Part shown: positions 7,197 to 9,104 of the stretch, one piece after another
Layout of the letters: every line of letters starts with the position of its first letter
Numbering within the stretch: position 1 is the stretch's first letter
Origin: Fimbriimonadales bacterium
GTDB taxonomy: Bacteria > Armatimonadota > Fimbriimonadia > Fimbriimonadales > Fimbriimonadaceae
Direction of reading: 5' to 3'
Length of the DNA stretch: 9,104 bases
NCBI GenBank assembly: GCA_026392145.1
Contig: JAPLCS010000298.1
Span: 1 to 9,104 of the forward strand
The notes under the pieces: model-generated
What the model was told of the DNA's origin: nothing
Databases searched by the model: none
The model's input: the letters and a program-made list of their open reading frames with translations, nothing else
Position numbers and translations under genes: made by a program

Positions 7197-8264
7197 ATGC
7201 TGGCTTCTGCAATCATCGCACTCGCATCAATCCAACTATCTGGCAAATTAGCAATCGAGGCCAACAATCTGCCCCTCATCCAACCAACTCTCTTCACCGA
7301 GCCCGTTGAATTCGATGCCGACGATCCAGCAATCCTCTACAACGCCAAATATCCCCATCAATCTCTCATCTTAGCAACGGATAAGGAAAAGGCGCATTCC
7401 GAACCACAATCGGGCGGAGGAATCTATGTTTTCAATCTTCAAGGCAAGATACTCAACAAAGTCAAAGGCCTTGATCGCCCCAACAATATTGACGTAATCC
7501 AGTCATTCCAAATCGCAAATGAAAAAAGTTCGATTGCCGTGGTGACCGAACGATTAAAAACTCAACTCAGAATTTACAAAGTCACATTACAAGGCTCCTT
7601 CATCGACCTGACTGGAAGTACCCAAGTATTCCAATCTGAGAACGAACAAGGCGAAGATCGAGCGCCAATGGGAATTGCATGCTGGCAATCAAAGGGTAAA
7701 TCCTATGCAATCGTATCCCCCAAGGCCGGCAAAGCAACCCGACATCTGGAACAACTTGAACTGAAATGGAACCCCATAACGAAAAAAATTGATGCCCATT
7801 CAGTCAATAGATTGGGTTCATTCAGCACGAAGAAAGAGACCGAGTCCATGACTGTGGATCAGTCATCAAACCATCTTTACTATTCCGATGAACTCGTCGG
7901 AATCAGAAAGATTTCTCTAACCAACCCAAAATCGCCAGAACTCCTCATCCAAAACTCCCAGCACATCGGTGACCACGAAGGATTAGCCATCTGGAACAAC
8001 ATCCTCATAAGCACCGACCAAAGGAAAGATGAGTCGGTTTATTGGTTCTATTCTCTATCCACAAACCAACTCGTTGGCGGGTTCAAAACTCCCGTTGACG
8101 AAACCGATGGAATAGAAATCTGTTCCAAGCCACTTGGAACAGATTTCCCCAACGGAATCATGGTGGCTATGAACAGCAAAGGCAAGAATTTCGCCATTTT
8201 TGATTTACGCAAATTTCCCAATCCTAACCCCAAAACACTTGCAATCCCCCGCTATGAGCGATAA
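7197..8264 (+). CDS. Exported beta-propeller phytase (3-phytase)
   Basis: This 355-residue protein fits the beta-propeller phytase family, Ca-dependent enzymes that release phosphate from myo-inositol hexakisphosphate outside the cell. Motifs in order: DADDPAI (40-46), ATDK (60-63), a GGGIYVFNLQGK strand (73-84), NNIDV (96-100), ETESMTVD with LYYSDELVGI (214-236), DHEGLAIW (259-266), TDGIE (303-307) and LGTDFPNG (313-320). The acidic residues in these motifs are the family's Ca and phosphate ligands. Residues 1 to about 19 look like a short signal peptide or membrane anchor with a weak charged cap. There is no Shine-Dalgarno: the 16 nt upstream are C- and T-rich and follow a hairpin. No other in-frame start is near. 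A perfect 15-bp inverted repeat lies in the codons for residues 307-317. The aldose 1-epimerase gene follows after 12 nt. Confidence 0.88.
   Translation: MLASAIIALASIQLSGKLAIEANNLPLIQPTLFTEPVEFDADDPAILYNAKYPHQSLILATDKEKAHSEPQSGGGIYVFNLQGKILNKVKGLDRPNNIDVIQSFQIANEKSSIAVVTERLKTQLRIYKVTLQGSFIDLTGSTQVFQSENEQGEDRAPMGIACWQSKGKSYAIVSPKAGKATRHLEQLELKWNPITKKIDAHSVNRLGSFSTKKETESMTVDQSSNHLYYSDELVGIRKISLTNPKSPELLIQNSQHIGDHEGLAIWNNILISTDQRKDESVYWFYSLSTNQLVGGFKTPVDETDGIEICSKPLGTDFPNGIMVAMNSKGKNFAIFDLRKFPNPNPKTLAIPRYER
8115..8147 (+). repeat. Perfect 15-bp inverted repeat inside the phytase gene
   Basis: Arms 8115-8129 (GAAATCTGTTCCAAG) and 8133-8147 are exact reverse complements around the 3-base loop CCA. 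It lies in codons 307-317 of the phytase gene, about 120 nt before its stop. No T-tract follows, so it is not a standard terminator. The encoded residues still fit the phytase family, so the repeat arose without breaking the protein. Confidence 0.9.
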
Positions 8265-8276
8265 TCTGAGGGAGCA

Positions 8277-9104
8277 ATGGCGCTTTTAAGTTTGGTCGCA
8301 TTATCAATGGTTACTTCTTCCCAATTCGGAACATTCGAAGGCTCTCCCGTCACCCTCTATTCGCTTAAGAATAAGAATGGAATGGTCGCCAAAATCATGG
8401 ACTTCGGAGCAACTGTCGTCTCACTCACCGCTCCCGATCGAAACGGAAAACTCGAAGAAGTCACCCTCGGCTTTGATTCTTTTGACAACTACCCCACCAA
8501 GAGCCCCTACTTTGGCTGCATTGCCGGGCGAGTCGGAAACCGGATTGCCAAAGGACAATTCTCACTCAACAACGAGGCGTATCAACTTCCTATCAACAAT
8601 GGCATGAACAGCCTTCATGGCGGCGTCAAAGGCTTCGACAAACGCATCTGGACCGTCACAGCGGCACCCACTGCCAAAAGCAATTCGATAACCATGAAGT
8701 ACGTCAGCCCAGACGGTGAAGAAGGCTACCCAGGTGAACTAACCAGCTATGTCACCTACACTCTGACGAATTCTAACGAACTCAAAATCGACTACAAAAT
8801 CACCGCAAAGTCAAAAACCATCCAAAACCTCACCAACCATACCTACTTCAACCTCGGTGGACCAAAGTCAAAAGATTGCACCGACCATAAAATGCAAATC
8901 CTCGCCGACAGCATAACCCCAGTTGATGAAAGTCTGATTCCAACTGGAGAGTTTATGAAAGTTCAAGGAACACCGTTCGACTTCAACAAACTCACCACCA
9001 TCGGTACCAGAATCAATGACAGCCACGAGCAAATTAAATTCGGTGGCGGTTACGATCACAACTGGGTGCTGAGCGGACCAAGAAATACACTTCGAAACGT
9101 GGCA
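8277..9104 (+). CDS. galM: Aldose 1-epimerase (mutarotase), exported; 3' end outside window
   Basis: The frame is open from the ATG at 8277 to the window edge, giving 276 residues of an enzyme that interconverts alpha and beta anomers of aldoses such as glucose and galactose. Family motifs are clear: YFGCIAGRVGNRIAKG (78-93), LHGGVKGFDK (113-122, H114), SPDGEEGYPGE, NHTYFNLGG with the catalytic His188, and GYDHNWVL (D260). The C-terminal catalytic Glu would lie beyond the window. Residues 1 to about 15 (MALLSLVALSMVTSS) look like a signal peptide, so the enzyme is probably periplasmic, as in the secreted GalM branch. GAGG at 8268-8271, five bases before the ATG, is the best Shine-Dalgarno on this strand. 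The 12-nt gap after phytase suggests one transcript. Confidence 0.93.
   Translation, partial: MALLSLVALSMVTSSQFGTFEGSPVTLYSLKNKNGMVAKIMDFGATVVSLTAPDRNGKLEEVTLGFDSFDNYPTKSPYFGCIAGRVGNRIAKGQFSLNNEAYQLPINNGMNSLHGGVKGFDKRIWTVTAAPTAKSNSITMKYVSPDGEEGYPGELTSYVTYTLTNSNELKIDYKITAKSKTIQNLTNHTYFNLGGPKSKDCTDHKMQILADSITPVDESLIPTGEFMKVQGTPFDFNKLTTIGTRINDSHEQIKFGGGYDHNWVLSGPRNTLRNVA

Noticed and set aside
1..9104. CRISPR array, tRNA, rRNA, insertion sequence or prophage genes
   Set aside because: No repeat-spacer pattern, RNA gene signature, transposase, integrase or terminal repeats were seen on reading both strands.

Overview
The window reads as a free-living, nutrient-scavenging bacterium with a Gram-negative-type envelope, most likely of the Armatimonadota (Fimbriimonas-like). 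The main clue is the prepilin gene, whose product starts with an [32 protein letters not shown] N-terminus (residues 7-35) and carries a late H-x9-DG motif, a combination very common in that phylum. This assignment comes from recalled protein resemblance and would need a database search. All genes look chromosomal. I see no tRNA, rRNA, CRISPR array, insertion sequence or phage gene.

Region 1 (1-2957, + strand) is a tight housekeeping run: the 3' end of an acyl-CoA dehydrogenase gene (glutaryl-CoA dehydrogenase-like), a creatininase-family amidohydrolase, the ribosome-splitting GTPase HflX (its start codon overlaps the amidohydrolase stop as TAATG), and purE for purine synthesis. PurE is odd: it appears to lack about 17 residues of its core fold by an in-frame deletion.

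Region 2 (2971-6027, - strand) is a three-gene CUT1-type ABC importer operon: lipoprotein-like binding protein, MalF-type permease and MalG-type permease. The first two genes overlap by 4 nt, the last two are 17 nt apart, and no ATPase gene is present. The operon converges on purE with only 13 nt between the stops.

Region 3 (6028-6225) is the divergent control region. It holds a plausible sigma70 promoter for the importer. Just upstream of the prepilin gene there are four TTAACA-like hexamers at exact 11-bp steps, which is the layout of a PhoP/PhoB-type Pho box.

Region 4 (6226-9104, + strand) encodes a prepilin-like protein, a perfect 15-bp hairpin, an exported beta-propeller phytase, and an exported aldose 1-epimerase cut by the window edge. 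Phytase frees phosphate from inositol phosphates, so the Pho-box-like array next to it suggests, as an inference, that regions 2-4 form a phosphate-starvation and sugar-scavenging locus. The phytase gene has only 16 nt between the hairpin and its start codon, so its expression may depend on read-through from the prepilin gene. A second perfect 15-bp inverted repeat lies inside the phytase coding sequence.
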